Source: Corythucha ciliata (Eukaryota > Arthropoda > Insecta > Hemiptera > Tingidae). From it: a stretch of 64,000 bases of DNA. The stretch is from positions 19,139,253 to 19,203,252 of the forward strand of contig CM075939.1 of assembly GCA_038030265.1 (NCBI GenBank), in the 5' to 3' direction. Position numbers and translations under genes: made by a program. Shown here in pieces: positions 30,049 to 45,000 of this stretch; position 1 is the stretch's first letter, and each line of letters begins with the position of its first letter. A model generated the notes under the pieces. That model was not told the DNA's origin. It searched no databases and was given only the letters and a program-made list of their open reading frames with translations.

Positions 30049-33000
30049 CTAAGAAAAAAGAATGCAGTGGGGAAAACGGAAAGGATGAACGAAATGAAAC
30101 TAAAAAGAGGGGGGCAACGAAATGAGTGAACTACCTACAGCCTCAGGAGTACACCCATCATTCCAGGAACTGGGTATTTTAATCTTACCCGTAATTTTGG
30201 CTTTAGAAACTAACTATTTGGCCATGAAACTATAGGAAATCTCTATTATGTACGAAGTAAACGACAAGAAATAGCGATGTTACGTCACGTTGAATTATTG
30301 TTTTTCTCAATTTAAGTAAATTGAGGCCGCGAATGACCACTTTTCCCCAATTTAGCCGCGAATTAGCGCTTTTTCTCAATTTTATCCTCAAGTTAGCTCT
30401 TCTTTAGGCAGCAAATTAGGATTTTTCTACATTTTAGCCATGAATTAGCGGTTTTCTCCAATTTCGTTTGCAAACTACCTCCATGAACTCACGAATTGGC
30501 GTTTTCTCTAGAGAACAAGGGCGTTTTCTCTAGTGAAAAAGGGCTTACCTAGGATAGAGCAGGTGGGCTGCTGCCCACCCTTCTTCAACTCGTAATTTTT
30601 CATTACGATCCTCGAAACTAGCTACTCTCAAAAACCATCAACTTTACCAATACAAACATTTTGAAAATAAGTCTTGAAATGTCGCCCGAAAAACAGATTT
30701 TACGCACGCAAAATGGTCATTTTTAACAAAGTCATTTCACAGTAAAAATTGAGAAAAACGCAAATTCGTGACTAAAATTGAGAAAAATCGCTCATTCACG
30801 GCTGAAATTGAGGAAGAAGCGCTAATGCGCTGCTAAAATTGAGAAAAAGCGATAATTCATACATTGAGCAAAACGCTCACTCTTTGTCCTCACAGCTAAA
30901 ATTGACATTGGCATCGAAGACAACGCCAATTCACGGCTAAAATTGTGAAAATCGCTAATTCTAGGATAAAAAGGAGAAAAAAGCGCTAATACACATCTTC
31001 ACAAGGAAAAAAACTCGTTCGCAGCTAAAATCGGGACAAATAGCCGAATTGAGAGAAATCACATCATTTGCACGTAAGAATCTGTGAAATTGTAAGTTTT
31101 GGGTCTAAATATCCGGGAATTTCGTTGTTTCCGGTCATCATTTTTGCGAAATTTCAAGTTTCGGGCCTTTTCTTTTATGCGTGTGTTAGCGGGATGCGGG
31201 CTAGCCGGCATAGAATCCTGACGAATAGCCGCTAAGTTGAGGCTTAGTTTAAGGCTGCAAATATCCTCGAAATTGGATGAGTCCTGGCTGGTTACTATGG
31301 ATATATTGGACTGCATAATTGATAGTTTCGGGTCTGAATATACACGAAGTTGTCAGTTCGACGAATTGCGCATTTCAGTTTTTTTCTAGTGGGCTCGGAT
31401 CCTGGACTAGGCATGGGCGCGTCGTATGGATGCCCCCCCCCACCGCCACCACCACCAGAAAAATCCAATTATTGAGCCCGAACGGCACCCGACGCTCTAA
31501 CAATTATATAACGTCGGTTCACCCCATCCTCACCAGTTACATCGATGGGCATAATTGTTTGAAATTCAATTGAGATTCTTGAATAAATCCCACTTGAAGA
31601 AATGTCGCTGGTTTGTCCCATTCAAAACCCAAATTTGGGAGAATCGGCGCTCACAAAAACAAATACCGCGGGTTTTATCTGTTTGATTCGACCAAGTAAA
31701 AAGTCATTTGAATCACGAAAGCCATTTTACAGGTTTTGGTCCATTTAAAATTCAACTCAACTGGTTGACACCTTTCGAAGTCTAAATTTCGTGGATTTGG
31801 CACGCACAGAAAAGAAACAGTTTTGACTAATTAAAAAACACGCCTTTAGACGTCGCCTTTGGCACCTTAAGAGAAAGCAAAATCCCCGATTTAGCTCTTT
31901 CAAAACAAAATTTCGCGGAGTTGGCTCCCTAAAAAAAAGCGAAATTATGTATCACAGATTTCACTTTCACACCTTCAACACCTGAATTTCCAGCGTATTG
32001 GCTCATATACTAAAGAGCAATTTCGTGGGTTTGGGCCCTATTCAAAACAAAATTTTGCAGGGTTCGCCCTTTACGTGAGATTGGCTCACCAAAAACCTAT
32101 TTCGTAAATTTGGGCCTCTTGAAATTCCGATATCGGCGGATCCGGCTCCTTTCAAAAAAACAAAATTTCGAATGGTTGGATCGTTCTGGATCCATATTCT
32201 GCCCAGTATCCAAGATTGAGGGAGAAGAGGCTCCCTGAAATAGTGAAGTAACTGTGTGCATGGTTGTCAGTGGGTAAAATTGTTCAATTTCATCCGCGAA
32301 TTAGTGCTATTTCTCGATTTGAGCTGTCAATAAGGGCTTTTCTCTGTTTCAGCTGCGAATTAGCGATTTTTTCACTTTAAGCCATGAATTGCGTGAATTT
32401 TTTCAGTCTTTTAGCCACGAAGTTGCTTCTAGGGACCACGAATTAGCATCTTCTCAATTTTAGCAGCAATTAAACGTTTTTTCTCAATTTTAGCCGTGAC
32501 CTAACTCTTTTTCTCAATTTTACTTCCATGTTCCTAGGAATAGGAAGTATGATGTTCGTAGAAAAAATGTATTCCGAGCTGATTTCATGTTCGTGTTATG
32601 CAACCTCACAGAGCTAGACAAAATTGGATTTCGTCCCCCCCGGAACGATTCAAATTTCGATTTACCTACTTCTGTTGTCATTCTCGTCGGGAGGGTCGTT
32701 GTTTCGTCATTGCACGGTCACACTAATAGTTTTTTTTTTTTTTTTATTCGCATGTGCGATCTGTAGTGCCTGTGTTCTGTAGTGCCTGTGCGATCTGTAG
32801 CGCCTGTGCCGTGAATTCTCTCCGTGAATTCACGGCGTGAATACCGCGGCGACGCTTCCTCCACACTCACCCCGTGAATTCACGGCGTGATAATAATATG
32901 TGAATATCGCTACCTCCTCACTTACACAGTTCTTCACAGCAGAGTGTGAGAGTCGTTCTCGAATGGAATGGAAATATACCATCGATTTCAAATAAAACTG

Positions 33001-36000
33001 CAGATGATCCTCAAATCAGGGGCGGGAACGTCCAATTGGACGCCTAATCGACCCCAAGCATCGCTCACCTGCGTTTTATGGCGTGGGTGGTTGGGGTCCC
33101 ATAATATCGGATCATATTTATACTCTCGAAACAAAATTGACTCTTTCTGGTTATCGCACATCTCGTTGGCGAGGAAAAGATCACAAGACACACATAATAG
33201 TACGAAAGACGTGAAAAAAAGAAGGTTCAGTTCTAATTTATAACTGATAACTACAAGGCGCTAAGTGGCACCGTTGCCGAAAAAAAGAAGAAATAATAGT
33301 AAAACTGAAAAACTGACGGTGGTGCGAAACGAGAGTGTGGAGGATCTTCTCTATTCACGGACGCGAACCCTTCGAAGCAGGGAAAAATACCGCCTCAATA
33401 CGGGTGAAGAGCGTGATCACCCTTCAAAGACCGCGAAGACCCTACACACTCACGTTCGCAGTTTTCACGCTCGTTCACGAGGTGAGTGTGGAGACGGCTT
33501 AAGATCGAATAAAAAGGAAAGTATTGGAAAACGCCCTAATCCAACTTGGAATTATGCTATTTCCCCGCAAAGCTCTATCGGTCGTGCGTGCTATTGCCTA
33601 TCCTTCCAGTTGAACGACTCCCCTCTAAAATGTATCCTTCTCTGTTCGTCAAAAATGGTGACCTTGACCAAACTGAAGGAGACATGTAAGTGACTTGTTA
33701 AGACTTTCTTTCTATGTGCCTCTACTCATTCATAAAATAGAGCTCGGCTATGTCTGTCCAAACTCTACTTCTACTTCGAAAACTTTGGGTTTAACTTTTC
33801 AGAGTAAATAATTTAGAGTATCTAACCCAGGAGAGAATTTTACCTTCATGTGATTCATAGTCAACGTTAAATCTTCAATTTCCTGTTTTTTCTGTGCTAG
33901 CTCTTTTTCAGGGGCACTTGTTAGTCTTTCTTCAGCCCTACGTAACGAAATAACAATAATAAAAATTAATTATACAACAACAACTACGACGATGACGACG
34001 AAAGAATAATCCCTCCCCCCTCACCTTTGAGCGATTTCACGCCATTCTGCCTCGGCTGTTTTTGCCGCCATCAAACTTGCGTTGGCCTCATTCAACTGAC
34101 AGACTAAATCCCGTAATTCGTCTTCCAGTCGATGAACGCGAGACAACCATTTTTCCATGAGAACGCCCACAGCTTCTGTATCGGCGATTGCCACCCTGAA
34201 TAAAATGTGAGGAGATTACTAAGAATATCGTCATTCTAATGGCATTTTTATACCTATTTGACTGGGGTACAATGGTGGCTTCGAGTCTTCGGTTTTCTTC
34301 CAATAATTTATCGTAATCGGCGGCGTTCTCTTTGAGCAACTGTTGATACCTTGAAATCACTTCTTCTTTTTGCTTAATTATTTCCTGTAAGCTTGTCACA
34401 GTCTCCTAGGGAGAAAAAGAATGCATATAGTCATACTAAAGACTTGGTGAAGGAGCTTGCACGTTAATTAATTGTTGGAGACTGCCCCTCGAACGCCATT
34501 TCTAATCAATTTTAACGCTAGCGTACCATTAACGCTATTACGCGCTTATCAGACTCAGCTCTAGTTGGTGGTGTCTCGGGGTCTTTCGTCCTGAGCCGGT
34601 CCTGAAGATCCTTCATTTTGGCGTCCATAGCTTCGAGTAGTCGATCTTTACTGGCGAGGCTTTTCCTCAGCTCATCCAATTGAAGGCCGTATAACTGAAG
34701 ACGCTCGTCTTGGGCATGAAACGCTTTCATCGACTAAATAAAATTTGACAAGGACAGGGAGACATTATAGTCAGACGGGATGAATTATAAAGGAGGGAGG
34801 GGACGTTTTTGAACGGCACCAATTCGCTCGTTGATATTTGAACGCTCCTCGGGTGTTTCTTCATCATCTCAATTTCATTTGATATTTGTCTCAAGGCAGT
34901 CTGTACTTCTTTGAAAGTGATCTCCTGCAAATTTACCATGGCATAAAACTTTTTCAACTACAATTCAAGCCCAATCAAATGCTTACTTTGCTCAAATTCA
35001 TGTCGTTCAGCAGCTGAACTGTATTATTTTTCATTATTTCGAATTCAGTCTTGATTTCATCGCATTTTTTTCTCAGTTCTTGTGAAATTGATCGCGTTAA
35101 GGTAGTTGTTTCAAGTTTTTGATCATTCTTTCTTTCTTCTATTCTGTAACGATAAAATGATTAAAGGTGGCTTTTCTATCGACCAGCCCGGTGACGTTAG
35201 TGAAGTATAGACCATAGCCCAATACTTCTCCAACGGATACAACTATTCTCGAGCGTGATTGATTTGGACCAAACAATTCAGGAAGAGAAGGGATGCACTC
35301 ACTTTTCCTTGTCAATCTTCTTGTCTACCGTGTCACTAATGCTTGGCCTCCTTTCGTACAACAAAACAAATATAACTGAGGTGAAATCGAGGATAAAACG
35401 CTTGTATCTCATACCTTTCCGAAACAGGGTCAGATATGTCATAGTTTGTCTCTGTTTGACTTGCAGCCTCAATTTGAGTTTTGGACTCCATCTCCGTGCC
35501 AGCATCCACTAATTCAAGAATTGGTTTGCTAATTTCTACCGGAAGCTTTTCTGGTTCAGGCATATCTGAGTGTGCATGTTCACCCACAGAGTCCGTCTAT
35601 TTTAACAAAACAAAAATAACTCTTCGTCTATTCAACCACTCCTCATTTCAACATGGCTACCTTCAATTTTCTCGGGGCTGGCGTGGGTGGCTCGTTCTCT
35701 TTTTCTTTCTCGTTCCGATCGTGTTCTTCAATTCCCCGGTTTTCCATTTCTTCCAGCCTCAAAAACGTGGCTTGTAGTTCAGCTTGGAAGTAACTTTCAC
35801 GGATACGAGACTCTCTCAATTGAAGACGAAGAGCGTCGTTGTTCCCCTGCATTTTGTTCAGAGCTGCCTGAAGTCTCATAGCAGGGTGGTACCATCCTGT
35901 TTTTAGGGCAGAAAAATTGGTTCACGTTGTGAGAAAGAAGCTAATTATCTTTTTTGACTTTTTCAATGTTAACCGTTAATATGACGGGAATCGAGCATTT

Positions 36001-39000
36001 CCAGAAGGCGCTCTAACGTCTCCGACTCAATAGCCACTCGCGACTCGCCATTACGCTCTTGAATGCTCTCCAGGATTTCATGCATGCCCTTACGGAGGGC
36101 CTCATTCTCTTCGACTATCATTTGCAATTTTTCTTCCGTGTCACTTCCATCTTGAAATTACAAAGAAACCTGTCATTTCTTTCTTTCTCCCTCTTCCGGG
36201 TTTTATTCATTGATTCACTTTGTACCTCTGGTTACTTCTGCTTCTTCTGCGGATTCCGTTGTTTTGTTCTCTGCTACAGGCGGCGACGTGTCTTTAGCAG
36301 GCAATTCATCGCGCGTTTTCAGTTCTTCCTCTAATCTTATTACTTTGGCCCGCAAGTCAAAATTCTAGTCAAGAATTTAAATTGAAAAAAATAAATAAAA
36401 AGTCACCTTCTCTCCCTGTATGTATTATGTTAAGATTAATGTGCGTACACCGGTAAATGTGCACATTCACCACGCAGCGTGCTTCATTTACCGTCTCCTC
36501 ACATTAACCGATTTAATTATTTGACCTCCGAATCCTAGGTTTTTTTTTTTTTTTGCAAATGTAATCCATAAAATATCGGTGGGACGTTTGAAGGGGTCTC
36601 ACTGTGATTTAAACTATTTTATTTGATTTTTCTCATTCAGGGGAGGGAGACTTGTACATTCTTGTCGTGCCCGTTAGACTGGCTATCGTGGAGTACATGG
36701 AAGCAGGGAACATTACCAACTCATCGTACCACAAACGGGTAGGCACCTAAAGTTACGGCCACTCGGAACTGGTGCCCAGTAGTGTACCGAGGTGTGGGCG
36801 AGGGGGCCGAACCTCCCCGTTCAGAGGGGGGAGGCTCGAAAGCTTACGAAAGCAAAAGCTAAACATAGAAAAATGGGTAATTTTCAGGTGTTGTGTTGTA
36901 GGATGTAGGAAAGCAAAATGGAGTCTTGGTTTACGGTTAGACGGTGATTTGGCTCGCATACGCAGATATCCAGTATCTGTAGGTGCTTAGGTAGCTAAAA
37001 TTAAGAAGGCTTGCTAATGTCCTGTTCTTGGGAAAAGTACGTGGCTAAAAGTTTAGAAAAGACACTAACATGCGTTGCGAGAAAGCGCTCATTCACTGAT
37101 AAAATTGAGAAAATGCAATAATTCGCGGGTTTTCGATGCAACTGCAAAAGACCAAAAATTAACAAAACAAATTACTGATTCGAGCTCGATAAATGGAGTC
37201 CCTTTTACTGCTAAAATATAAACAAAACGCCAATGTGCTTGTGAGAAGATGCTAATTCTCGACAAAACGTGAAAAAAATTGCAAATTCGCGGCTAAAAAT
37301 TACAAAGCGTTAATTCACAGTTCAAATTGAGAAGAAGCGCTAATTCATGGCTGAAAGTGAAAAAGAAACCTGCTAATTCACTGCTAAAATTGTAAACTTG
37401 AATTCGAGGCTAAAATATACAAAAAACTCTAAATTCGCGGATGGAATTGATTGTGGTGACAGCTCACGACTAAAGTAGGGGCCACACATGTGTCAAATAC
37501 AGCCAAATATTTGACAGTGCGTTTCAATGTCCAGCTTGTTCGGTTCTAGGCAATGCTACAAATTGACTGATATTGAAAGGTATTGAGCCAATATGGGCAC
37601 GTGTGTGGCCACGCCTTCAAGCTGATAAACACGCTAATCCGATGGCTTAGTTTGAGAAAATGAGCTCATTCGCTGCTTAAATTAAGGAAAACGTGAATTC
37701 ATGGCCAAAAAGGGGGAAAATCCGTAATTCGCTAATAAAATTGAGAAAAAAGCTAATTAAGTGGACGAAAAATGCAAATTCGCGCCAAAAAATAACGGTA
37801 GTTCGCGGCTAAAAGTTGAAAAGTGCTCACTCATGGCTAGAAATGAGGAAAAACTACCAAATCGAGGCTAAAATTTATAAATACGTTTCGTTGTCAAAAT
37901 AGGGAAAAAGCAATCAACGGCTGAATGTGTAAAAAGGCACTAAGTCAAAGTTAAAAGAGAAAAAAACTGCTAATTCACGGCTAAAATTGTAAAAACTTGA
38001 ATATCATTTACTAAACAAAAAACGTTAATTCACTAAATTCAATCATTTTCTCATTCCGCGAATTAACGTTTTCAATTTTAGATTTCTCCAAATTTTAGCC
38101 GCGAATGACAAGTTTGTCAATTTTTTGCCGTGAATTTGTCATTTTTCACAATTTTAGCGGTGAATTTTATCAACAAATTAGAGGTTTGTCTCTATTTAAG
38201 CCGCGAATTTAAGTTTTTACAAATTTGGACGCTAATTGCAGTTTTTCACTTTTAGCCATGATCTATGGAGTTTTCTCAATTTCAGCAATGAATTGGCACT
38301 TTTCCCACTTTAATCAGAAAATTAATTTTTTTCTCATTAGCAAGCCACGAATTTGCAATCTTCTGTAAAAACTTGAATTCCCGGCTGAAATACAGAAAAA
38401 TCTCCAATTTGCTGATAAAGTTTGAAAAACGGAAATTCACTGCCGAAATTGAGACAGTTTTGGCTGTAACATAAAAAATTGTAATTCGCGGCTAAAATTG
38501 AGAAAAAGTGGCAATGCGCGGCTAAAATTAAGAAAAAGGCCTGATTCAAGGCTAAAATTGAGAAATCTCGCAAAAATACATGGCTAAAATTGAAAAAATA
38601 TAATTCGCGGCTAAAATATTGTTTATATTAATTTAGAGACTAAGCGGCATCATAGAGATTTCCATCCCGGGCCCCGATAAAGCCGATAACGCGTAGGAAC
38701 GACACTGCGGGGACCAGTAAAATCTGAGGCTTTTAAAAAATTGTCTCATTTTTGGCCTAGGGTAAAGTTTTGAGCCAATTCAAAAAGGTCAGGGGGGAAT
38801 TCTTTAATTAAGGGATTGAATTTGGGTGAAGTTAATAGCACTGGCGTAATATCCTGCGTACTGTCTACGATTCAACAGTCCAGAAGTGACAGCCCAACGT
38901 TCAAAACCCCACCCAATGGCTTGATTTAGAGCGAGCTTGATAGAAAGATGGAATATTGATGGGAAATTTAGAGTTCAGATCCCAAAATTGCCTGTAATGT

Positions 39001-42000
39001 GCATGTTGCCTCACCTGAACGCTTAGATTAATCGCAGTTTGCTGCACTTGATACAACTGTGTCTTCAAGTCCAGGTCGTTCGTTTTTCCCGCCTCTTCGA
39101 TAGACCCTTGTTCACTGTAACAATGAAAATAGCGGGATTTAATTCTAACGAAAATGCCCTATTCGAATTTCGTGTAGAAATATTAACTTTAAATTAGGAA
39201 TGTGATCTGCAATGCCCATTTCATTCAACTGTTGAACCAAGTCAAGGATTTGCCTATCGCGAACCGCTACCCGCTTTTTTAACTCTTTGATTTCATTTCT
39301 AGCTTCCGCCAGACCGTAGACGCCATCCTCGTACTCTTTTAGTTGAATCAGAAGCTCCGTCATCTGAAAATGTTGTAAAACTTAAATAAGCCGAATATTA
39401 GGGGGGAGGGGGGCATGTCATGTATCAGAAGGTTCGAACCTCTTCGGCTCTAAATTGGGCATCTTGTTCTGCGTCGTTTACTTTTTCCTGGAGAAACGAA
39501 ATTTTAGCTATGGATTTTTCCAATTCTTCCTTTAAATCTTCCGGGCTTAGCTCTTCAGCAGTGGAATCGTCGTGTTCTCTTTCATTATAAAGTTTGAAAT
39601 TTATTTAATAATAAAGCACTACATCATGTTTTGGAATGCAGTATACTTGTCCGATTTTCGTTTAAACTCCTGCATTTCTGATGTGCTTCGCGTCAGCTCG
39701 TCTCCTGCTTGTCTCAATTGTGCCCTTAAATTTTCAATAATTTCCTCTTGTTGCTCAACTGTCTAAAGAGAGAAATAAACAATTTGTTTTCTAAAACAAA
39801 ACATTAACTGAGTACGAGATGTTAGATGTACATTAATAGTACCTTGGACAAAATAGCGTAATTTGTGGCGAATTGCGACTGCGGTCTCGCCTGTTCCGTG
39901 CGGTTCATGTCTTCGATTTTTCCTCTCAGCTCGGCCACTTCCCGATCCTTCGAACTGAAAATTTCCTGCCACTTGGCAACGCGCTCCTCCAAATCATCCA
40001 CAAGCTTATCCAAGTGAGCCTCTCGACGATTTCTCTCGGCCACCAATTCCGAGACCTGGGAATTCAAGCCTGAGTTTCTCTCTTCCAGAAGGAAAATTTT
40101 ATCTTCGAAGGGATAGCAAAAAAAAGAGACGTGGAAAAATCAAAACTTTTGTTTTTGTGAAAGGGGAAAAATATATTCAAATTTTACCTTTTAATTCATA
40201 GTTGGCTTGCCTCAGGGAAATGTTCTCCCCCGATAATTTTGCCAGGTTGTTCGTAGCGTCAGACAACTCCCTTCTTGTTAAATTTAATTTAGCTGTCAGC
40301 GCTTCGTTCTCTTTTTCTAAAATCTGGAAACAAAACGACATTGTATTTCTCTTTCTTGAAGGGTTGTGATTTTTTTATTGTTTTTATCAGTGAAAATCTA
40401 ATTACATCGATGTCACTTAAAAGTTGTAAAATATGTTTGTTCTTGCTCTGAACAGTTTCGTTCAATTTTATAATTTCCTCTTCAGTCACGGTGTCTAGAT
40501 CCAACGATCCTCCAACACCTCCACCGCTTTGTTGAGCTCCGCCGATTTCACTTTGAATTAACAAGATTTCTCGCCTGAGTTCACCGCGTTCCTTCGTCAA
40601 TTCCGCCACTTCAGCCGCTAACTAAAAGGAATTATGATTATTTTGAACGATGAGGACGACTGGTTGGAGGAGGGGGGGGGCAGGTGGCAAAACAAAGAGA
40701 ACCCTCTACTTTTTCCGTGTGCAGTTTCTCCGCCAAGAGCTCTTTCTCCCTTCGCTGAACCTCTTCGACAAGTTCTTCATTATTTCGATTCGCTTTCATC
40801 AGTTCCTCTCGCATTTCTTCTACTCCAATTCCTAAACAAACGGTAGGTAAAGGATGCACAGAATTCAATATTGACAGAAATAAGATTCAGCTTTATCAAG
40901 GACCAGAGGACGACGATTGATTATGTTTTCTCTTTTTCCGTGAATACACACTTTGTCTTCAATTCATTGAGTGGCAAGTTGGTAACAAACTAAGTCAATC
41001 CCCCCCCCCCCTTCCAATCCTTATTTCAGGCCAGTAACCGAGAAGTTATTGTTACAACAGAACGGGGACGGTCCAAATGTCCAAGAGAATAATTATGTCA
41101 CAGTCAAAACCCGAAATCTGTTAAAACTATATTTGACTAGTTAATACTAGTCTTTTTTCTTATTCTTCATCTTCTGTTCTTCCACCTTCATTCAGGAGGA
41201 AGAAGAAGATTCAACTAGACAATTTAACGGATTTCGGATTTTGACTGTAACATATACACTATTGTATAAATTAATTACGGTTAATTATGTAAAATGGTTA
41301 CCTAATATCGTTATAATAACCCAAAAAGGTCGACGATCGCCTAAACTCTTGGACGTCAACTGCTGCATATGCAGAATTTCCTGGTGATTTAAACTGGACC
41401 TTAAAATTCAACATTGTTTCAGAAACAAGACGAGAAAATGTGGTGCTGTACCACGCGGGGTTGATGAATCATCTGTGCAGCTCCCGCTCATCATCATCAT
41501 GAACTATTCATCATTTTTGTCGGTATTCATTTTCACCTTTTGTCTCCCGTTTGTTCAAGAATTAGTTTAGGCAAAGTTGTCTCCAGTAACATCGAGTTTT
41601 GGTTTTCTCAATTTTAGTCGCGAATTAACGTTTTTCACAATTTTAGACGCGAATTAGCGGTTTCTCTATATTTTTGCCGTGTATTGGATCTTTTTCTATT
41701 ATTTAGCCGTGAATTTTCTATTCTCTCGATTTCAACGTCAGACAAGCAGTTTTTCCGCTTTTAGTTATTTATTAGCGCTTTTTCTTGATTTTAGCCGCAT
41801 TTTTCCCCAGTAACCACGAATTAGCAGTGGTTTTGCTAATGTTAGCCTAATGAATAGCCATCATTTAGCACTTTTTCTCAATTTTATTGCGGTTTAATCC
41901 ACTACTGATATACAGGGTGATTCTGAAATGGATGTAAGTACATATTTATCCAGGTTAATTCGCGAATGCGTCAAAAAAGTCATATCAACCGAGTACTACA

Positions 42001-45000
42001 TAAGTACATTCCTATTCCGATTTCCGAGATACTCCCAAATCCAGATGAATGAGTTACGTCCGATCTGACGGCACCGATCAGAAGGGCAGACTTCTTTATA
42101 TGGCATTGCTTGAGTTCCTCGCGTTCCTGCTGATATCTACCAGCTGCTTAGATCTACCAGCAGCTGAAATCATCAGCCACAAACTCAAATTTATTCACAC
42201 ATGACTCACTTCACGAGTAAAGTTCAATTCACACTCATCAGTGACGTGATAAAGAAGAAATGAACTCTGTAGGTACTCAGGAGTTAACAGCGGGTGATTC
42301 AAGCCTTATTGTTGTATCGTTGAATTATGTCGTAGTGATTTTCGAAGGAAAAACTCGTCTGTGGAGTGAGCGTCGCTAATGATACATCGCCTGATACAGA
42401 CGACATGCAGAGCTACTGCACTTCCTCCCCCACGTCCATACTCGAAGTGCGTATTGTGCAATTCACCATTCGATAACGCAACCATTTACGGAATACGCAT
42501 AATGCTGGATGAGGACAGGGTCAAGGAGGGGCGGCCCGCTAATGAGGTGGACGTCATGTGATGGCCGAATGCTGTAACATTATTTCCCTGGAAAGATCAA
42601 CCCCTCGAATTTCGTAATTTGGGGAAGCAGATAAATTCACCAAGTCTGGTTTTGAAAGAGACAATGGCATGGAATTTTCGAAAATTTTGAGAGAGCCAAA
42701 AGCAGCGAAATTGATGTTTTGATGGAGCCAACCCTCAGAATATTAGTTTACTGAAAGAGCCTAAGCTGCTAAATTGGATTATTGACGAGCCAAAGCCACG
42801 CATTTTTTTTTTTAGGGTACGGACTCGGATCCACCGAGCCCGCTTGCGCCTAAGCTCTTGCGGCTCTTACAACATACCCTGTAACTCCATGAGCTGTGCA
42901 CTTCACACCCGTACTACGCGGGCGTTTCGATCGATGCGCGGTTTGTCATACGCACACCGCCGTGAACGCCCACACGAAGCCGAGTGAGCCGTGTCACAGC
43001 TCGCCGCAGCCTTATAGTGTAATGGGCAATAGCTGGATTCGAACCCAGGCTCGCTGGGTTACGAAGCGAGTATTGTATCCATTACACCATCGAGGCGCGC
43101 TAGGCACAAAATTTAGGTTTTTTTTTAGATTTTTAGATTAATTTAGATTTTTTTTTTTTAAGAGGCAGGCCCGTGAAATTCGTTTCGCCAAGCACCAACA
43201 AAATTGATTTTTTATGGCCCCGACCGGAAAAATTGAGTTTTTAAACAGCTGAAGAAGCGGAAGTGGGTTTTTTAAGGCCCAACGAAATGTTTTTTTAGCC
43301 TTTGTATAATGGTAGGTATTGTTAAGAACCAAACGCGCAAAATTTAGGTTTTCAACAACTATAACCACCGCGAAATTAGTTGAGGAGTTGAACAGCTAAA
43401 ACCGCGTAATATATTTTATAAAGAGGAAAGCCCGCCCAAAGAATTCAAGAATGATACTAAAATTGAGTGTCGTTATTTTAAAAATAAAGCTGATTTTGGT
43501 GGCCAAAATAAGCCAGAAGCTGGTTTTGTGGTACGTCATTCGAAAGCTGACTGCTGGGAGATGATTTTAGAGTACAGATGCGTCACCTGCGATTTCTTCT
43601 CACTAGTGAAAATCAAGGGAATAAATTAGCAAAAAATCTCACTTTGTGCAACGAATAACTTTGACACCTAGAATGACGGGCGGTCAAGGTAATTTCGAAA
43701 CGAATCGCATTGCATCTTATGGTAAATTTTGTACAGAATCCGAATCTGTCATTCAATTTCTAAATGCACCAGTTTTCTCATGAAAACTGCTTTTCTTCAT
43801 GAAAAGTGTTCAAAAAATCATATCTCGTTAACGGCTGGAGATTTGAAAAAAGAGAAAGGGAAAATTCTTGGCATCAGGGGCGTAGGAACGGGGGAATATG
43901 GGGGATAGATCCCCCCCAGAGCTACAAGTATACGAACGGAGGAGCACTAGTACCATAACGAAGAGCCCCATAAAATCTCAAAAAATGAGCGTTCCACGTT
44001 GAAATTGAGTGTAGCAGATTTTCTGGACTTCAAGCAGCTCGAAAAGGTCCGAGTACGTCCAGCATTTACCTTGGACTTCGGACCCAACGCAGTAGTGTAC
44101 CGAGGTACGGGGGAGGGGGGGTTTCGCCCCGGACCCTCTATCGGACAAAAATCGGTAATATTCGTGGCTATAGCTGCTAAAAAGCGCTGATTCATGGTCT
44201 CGCGATGCAACTTCCAGACTACAATTAAGAAAAAAATCGCTGGTTGGCGGTACATGGAAGCCATTCTACGAATAAATTGTGGAAATCAACGCAAAAGTGT
44301 TGTATTTGGGCAAACCCCGCGGTTAAAGTTGAGAAAACACGCTATAATATTTACAAATAAAAGACGCGTTCAGGTTGAAATATTGGGAAAAAATGGCAAA
44401 TTCACAACTGAAATGACCTAAAATGGCCCATTTGCGTATGAAAAAGGGAATAGGATGCTGAATGGCCGCAAAATTAGCACATAACGCTATTTCACAGCTG
44501 AAATTGGGAAAAATCGCTAATTTGCAGTTTGCAGATATCAAGTTGTGGAAAAACGTTAATTCGCGTTTACAAAATGAAGAAAATCACTAATTCGCGGAAA
44601 AAATTGGAAAAATCACCAATTATAGCGCAGCCAAAATTAAGAAAAACGTTAACTTTCAGTTCAAATTGGGGAAAAGTGTTAATTCTCAGTTAAAAATAGA
44701 AAAAATTGCTAATTTGAAGCTTAAATTGAGTCAAACGCCAATTCTTGGCACAAATTGACAAAACTCGGTAGGTAATGCACGGGTTGGAAACGCTACCACG
44801 CTGCTAAAATTTAGAAAAAGCGAAAATTCGCTGCTAAAATTAAGAAACATCACTAATGGGGAACTTGCATGAATCTCGCAGATTGGCAAGAAAAGCATAC
44901 CGATATACTGAAGGATAACAACGGAAATTGCAACCCGATTGGAGCGTTTCAAGATTTTTAAAAAAGGTTCAAAGTTCTTCAGGAGGGGATGGATGGTGCG

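Noticed and set aside
33265..33693. 142-codon plus-strand ORF ending MVTLTKLKETC, with a similar one at 1873-2247
   Set aside because: The similarity between the two reflects the DNA duplication of CEP290 intron 20, and the frame is not preserved between copies.
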